In this document: positions 61,157-64,000 of the stretch, one piece after another
Position numbering within the stretch: position 1 is the stretch's first letter
Layout: each line of letters begins with the position of its first letter
Assembly: GCF_014197615.1 (NCBI RefSeq)
Contig: NZ_JACIFY010000008.1
Coordinates: 62,001 to 126,000, forward strand
Source of the DNA: Rhizobium esperanzae
GTDB taxonomy: Bacteria; Pseudomonadota; Alphaproteobacteria; Rhizobiales; Rhizobiaceae
Direction of reading: 5' to 3'
DNA: 64,000 nt
Translations under genes and position numbers: made by a program
Notes under the pieces: model-generated
The model's database searches: none
What the model was told of the DNA's origin: nothing
Seen by the model: the letters and a program-made list of their open reading frames with translations, nothing else

Positions 61157-61323
61157 TGCTTGTCCCCCCGATGTCAGGCGATGATAGTTAGTTAGGATAT
61201 TCTTAGCAATCGTTCCAAGTGCTTAGGATGGTTTTAGGAAGCGCTTCACAGAGGCCTCGGTTATCTCACGGCTATCAGCCCGGCGCACATAGAGAGGCGC
61301 CGGCCAACGAGAGGAAAACCATC

Positions 61324-62031
61324 ATGAGCCATGAATTCTCGCTTACCAGCATCCCCGATCTCAACGGCCGTTACGACATTTACGGCGCAATACACAAGGG
61401 TCTGCGCAAGGCCGGCTGTGACTTGCTCGGACGCCTCGGCACGGCCGATTTCCAGAATGTCGAGGAGACGGTCTTCCTGATCGGCGACCTGCGCCATTAT
61501 CTGATGCTTGCCGCCTCCCACGTCAGTCACGAGGATGACCACATCCACGTGGCGCTCGCCGCCAAAGGCGTCTCGACCATCACGCTGGACGAGCAGCACG
61601 ACGACCACCGCACCGCCTTCCGCGAACTGGAAGAACTGATCGTGGCCTGGGAAAAGGCCTGGCCGCTGCACAAGTCCGCCTGCGGCCGCAAGCTCTATCT
61701 CGCCTTTGCCGCCTACATCGCCGACGATTTCGCACATATGCACGAGGAGGAGGCGGTGACCGGCCCTGTTCTGTGGCGCTACTTCAACGACGAGGAAATA
61801 CTCGGCATCGAGATGAACATCATCGGCTCCCTGCCGCCGGAAAAGAGCATGGCTTTCATGCGCATCATGATTCCGGCGATCAATCCGGCGGAGCGTGCGA
61901 CACTCTTGGGCGGCATGAAGAAGAATGCGCCGCAGGAAATCTTTCAAGCCGTCATTGACTTCGCCGTCCGTCCCGGACTTTCGGCCGGCGACTTCGCCAA
62001 GCTTGCCGACGCGCTGAAGCTGGCCGCCTGA
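61324..62031 (+). CDS. Haemerythrin-like (HHE) protein
   Basis: A 235-residue helical protein. Candidate iron ligands recur in helix-spaced order: IYGAIHKGLR, HVSHEDDHIHVAL, DEQHDDHRTAFRELEEL and FAHMHEEEAVTG, the pattern of haemerythrin HHE domains with a di-iron centre. The last 70 residues are helical without ligands. GAGAGGA precedes the ATG at 61324. Such proteins sense or store O2 or NO or repair Fe-S clusters. It is divergent from two split-barrel proteins, which suggests a shared redox role. Confidence 0.8.
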   Translation: MSHEFSLTSIPDLNGRYDIYGAIHKGLRKAGCDLLGRLGTADFQNVEETVFLIGDLRHYLMLAASHVSHEDDHIHVALAAKGVSTITLDEQHDDHRTAFRELEELIVAWEKAWPLHKSACGRKLYLAFAAYIADDFAHMHEEEAVTGPVLWRYFNDEEILGIEMNIIGSLPPEKSMAFMRIMIPAINPAERATLLGGMKKNAPQEIFQAVIDFAVRPGLSAGDFAKLADALKLAA

Positions 62032-62101
62032 AAAGGTTGCTGCGGGCGGAGGATCGAGGCTCCGCCCGCGGCATCGCCGATGCATTTCCGGAGAAGAACC
62101 A

Positions 62102-62311
62102 ATGTGCAAACCGAACGGCAAGACCGGCATTTCGGCCGCGTGTCCGCGCCGCGGCGATTGTCGCGGCTGCCCCATGCTGCTTTCCGCCATGGCGGAGGAG
62201 GGAAGCGCCTCACGTCATGACGCGCTCGTTAAGGAAATACGTCCGCAGCCCGCGCCGGTCTTGGTGGAGACGTGCCTCAAATCGGGGAATCCGATCCGAC
62301 CGAAAAATTAG
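62102..62311 (+). CDS. Possible cysteine-rich small protein
   Basis: A 69-residue frame with ATG at 62102 preceded by GGAGAAGAACC. It has five cysteines (MCKPNG, SAACPRRGDCRGCPM, ETCLKSG), four of them in a CxnCPxxxxCxxC-like spacing that could bind a metal. It follows the haemerythrin-like gene by 70 bases in the same direction. I do not recognise the family, and its reality rests on the ribosome-binding site and cysteine pattern. Confidence 0.45.
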   Translation: MCKPNGKTGISAACPRRGDCRGCPMLLSAMAEEGSASRHDALVKEIRPQPAPVLVETCLKSGNPIRPKN

Positions 62312-62348
62312 CTCGCACAAGGTCAAGTCCGGCCAAGATCATACAAAT

Positions 62349-62960
62349 CTAGAGCCCACCCTGCTCTCTCAGGAAACTGACGATCGAGCTGACGCCGTCG
62401 CCGCGCCTCATGTCGGAAAAAACGAAGGGGCGGCTTGCGCGCATGCGCGTCGCATCCCGGTCCATCACATCGAGATCGGCGCCGACATGCGGCGCCAGAT
62501 CCTTCTTGTTGATGACGAGCAGGTCGGAGCGGGTGATGCCGGGCCCGCCCTTGCGCGGGATTTCCTCGCCCTGGCAGACCGAGATGACATAGATGGTGAT
62601 GTCGGCCAGGTCGGGCGAAAAGGTCGCCGCCAGATTGTCGCCGCCGGATTCGATAAAGACGACGTCGAGATCGGGGATGCGCTCATTGAGGCCGGCGATC
62701 GCCTGAAGATTGATCGTCGCGTCTTCGCGAATGGCGGTATGCGGGCAGCCGCCTGTCTCCACACCGACGATGCGGTCGGAAGGCAGTGCCTGCATGCGCA
62801 CCAACGCTTCGGCATCCTCGGTCGTGTAGATATCGTTGGTGACGACGGCGACGGAATAGTCGTCACGCATCGCCTTGCAGAGCTTTTCGGTCAGCGCCGT
62901 CTTGCCCGAGCCAACCGGCCCGCCGATGCCGACGCGCAGAGGTCCGTTTCTTGATTTCAT
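62349..62960 (-). CDS. ureG: Urease accessory GTPase UreG
   Basis: A 203-residue SIMIBI-class GTPase. The P-loop is [17 protein letters not shown] (residues 11-27), with [15 protein letters not shown], the nickel-binding CPH in [18 protein letters not shown], the [13 protein letters not shown] switch and the base motif VINKKDLA. With UreE, UreF and UreD/H it loads nickel into urease. It is the last of the urease accessory genes in this direction, 89 bases after ureF. Confidence 0.97.
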   Translation of the reverse strand: MKSRNGPLRVGIGGPVGSGKTALTEKLCKAMRDDYSVAVVTNDIYTTEDAEALVRMQALPSDRIVGVETGGCPHTAIREDATINLQAIAGLNERIPDLDVVFIESGGDNLAATFSPDLADITIYVISVCQGEEIPRKGGPGITRSDLLVINKKDLAPHVGADLDVMDRDATRMRASRPFVFSDMRRGDGVSSIVSFLREQGGL

Positions 62961-63049
62961 GTGTCGTACTCCAATGGTATCGCGATGATAGCCACGCCGC
63001 CGGCGCGCGCCACCGTCAAATGACGCAGTCGCACGGATAATTTGGTTCT

Positions 63050-63721
63050 TTAGGACCGGAAAAGCCGCGTCGCCTGCGTTTCGTGGCGCAGGCTGGCGAT
63101 ATCGGCCTGAACCGTCGCCGAGCCGAGATCGTCGAGCGTCGAGCTTGCCGCCCGCCGGGCGACCTTCGCAATTTGCGCTTCAAGGCCGGCAAGCACGGCA
63201 ACGCCGTCCTTCTGACCGGCGACGCCGAGGCGAATGCCCGATGAAACCGCCTGCGAAGCATAGGCGTGCAGGAAGACCGCGAGCACCTCCTCAGGCCTTA
63301 TGCCATGCGCGCCCGCAACCGCGCCGACCGCGATGGGATAGGCGGCCTTGCCGGGCAGTCTGTCGAAAACCTCGTCCGGCCAGGCCCGCGCTGCCGCCAG
63401 AAAGGCCTCGCCGAGCAGCATCGTTTCCTGATGGCGCTCGCGCGATCCGGCAAGGGCCTCGGCAAGTGCGGCGACTTCGGCAAGGTGCGCGGGTTCCGCC
63501 TGGCGCCTGTGGCTCTCAGCCAGAAGCACGGCATCGTTCCAGACGGAGCCATGGCCGAACAGCGTGCAGATCCAAGCCGCAAGCGAGGCCGCATCGGTGA
63601 CGAGCCCATCGGCCACCGCCCGCTCCAGACCGCCCGAATAGGCAAAACTGCCGATCGGGAAAGCCGGCGAGAGCCATGCCGTCAGACGCAGCAATGCCTG
63701 CAGTTCAGAGTTCCCCGTCAT
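63050..63721 (-). CDS. ureF: Urease accessory protein UreF
   Basis: A 223-residue all-helical protein: [40 protein letters not shown] and a middle [20 protein letters not shown] typical of UreF, with the C-terminal [14 protein letters not shown]. It bridges UreG and the urease-UreD complex. The start is 6 bases after the ureE stop; ureG follows 89 bases later. Confidence 0.95.
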   Translation of the reverse strand: MTGNSELQALLRLTAWLSPAFPIGSFAYSGGLERAVADGLVTDAASLAAWICTLFGHGSVWNDAVLLAESHRRQAEPAHLAEVAALAEALAGSRERHQETMLLGEAFLAAARAWPDEVFDRLPGKAAYPIAVGAVAGAHGIRPEEVLAVFLHAYASQAVSSGIRLGVAGQKDGVAVLAGLEAQIAKVARRAASSTLDDLGSATVQADIASLRHETQATRLFRS

Positions 63722-63727
63722 CGAGCT

Positions 63728-64000
63728 TCAGTCGTGCTTGTGGCCGTGATGCCCGTGGTCGTGGTCATGGTCATGATTGCATCCCGGTCCATGCACATGG
63801 TCGTGGCCATGATCATGTTTGTGGTCATGCCCGTGGTCGTGAACCGCATGTCCGTGATCGTGCGAGTGGCCGCCATGGGCATGATAGGCGCCGCGTGCCG
63901 GTTGGAAGGGCTCGTCGATATCGAGGACGGTGGCGCCCAGCCCCTGCAGCATGGTGCGGATGACATGATCGCGCAGGATGACGATGCGGTCTTCCTCGAT
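63728..64000 (-). CDS. ureE: Urease accessory nickel chaperone UreE (C-terminal part, runs off the window)
   Basis: The last about 90 residues of UreE, read from the window edge. The segment [19 protein letters not shown] fits the nickel-binding C-terminal domain, then comes a tail with more than 20 histidines in alternating His/Asp/Gly order ending HHGHKHD. Such tails store nickel. The 5' end is beyond position 64000. It precedes ureF by 6 bases. Confidence 0.93.
   Translation of the reverse strand: MEEDRIVILRDHVIRTMLQGLGATVLDIDEPFQPARGAYHAHGGHSHDHGHAVHDHGHDHKHDHGHDHVHGPGCNHDHDHDHGHHGHKHD

Noticed and set aside
1..64000. CRISPR arrays, tRNA or rRNA genes, integrases and insertion sequences
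   Set aside because: I looked for repeat-spacer patterns, rRNA and tRNA-like stems and transposase motifs and saw none.

Overview
The window looks like chromosomal DNA of a Rhizobium of the etli/leguminosarum group. The grounds are the high GC content, the hmuPSTUV cluster with a divergent tonB, a NepR-EcfG-PhyR general stress locus, a paired UDP-glucose dehydrogenase and UDP-glucuronate epimerase, and urease accessory genes. No tRNA, rRNA, CRISPR array, phage or intact insertion sequence was seen. All calls were made by reading the sequence; no database search was run.

Layout. 0-12 kb: nucleotide-sugar supply (ugd, an unusual single-chain PMM/PMI/GMP enzyme for GDP-mannose, and an lpsL-type epimerase), with a phosphoesterase, a thiol/quinone-stress pair (ring-cleaving dioxygenase plus hydrolase), ung and small exported proteins. 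12-19 kb: a possible small RNA, then a TetR-HlyD-ABC exporter operon of the ybiH/ybhGFSR type and a DUF1236 glycine-zipper protein. 19-24 kb: a DMT transporter, a ThuA/Gfo-Idh pair, a TetR-SMR efflux pair, a truncated haemoglobin and DUF423. 23.5-31.1 kb: iron and haem. A four-gene operon with an IsdG-type haem monooxygenase, tonB with a small exported gene, and divergent hmuPSTUV share TGA-N9-TCA sequences that fit RirA operators. 31.1-35.4 kb: general stress response (YqjD-like protein, membrane protein, EcfG, NepR, PhyR, HWE kinase).

35.6-54.2 kb: reductive pyrimidine catabolism (preT, preA, rutR-like regulator, hyuC, hyuA, cupin) and an NMT1/THI5-type ABC importer. The set is split by a block holding a broken SEC-C gene, the prfH-rtcB2 ribosome rescue and RNA repair pair, a GlxA-type regulator, a rhodanese and a haem oxygenase-bacteriophytochrome operon. 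54.5-59.1 kb: RND efflux pair. 59.3-62.3 kb: two flavin split-barrel proteins, one fused to GAF, divergent from a haemerythrin-like protein. 62.3-64 kb: ureG, ureF and the end of ureE.

The most interesting observation is that sequences matching the EcfG promoter GGAAC-N16/17-CGTT occur five times in gene-free DNA here. They lie before phyR, the HWE kinase, the YqjD-like operon and the DUF1236 gene. The fifth points left between the kinase and preT, where no protein is encoded but a C-rich stem-loop and an intrinsic terminator follow. This predicts a stress-induced small RNA of about 125 nt, similar in concept to GsrN of Caulobacter. A bacteriophytochrome with an HWE-type kinase domain and its own receiver lies 8 kb away and might give light input to the same pathway.
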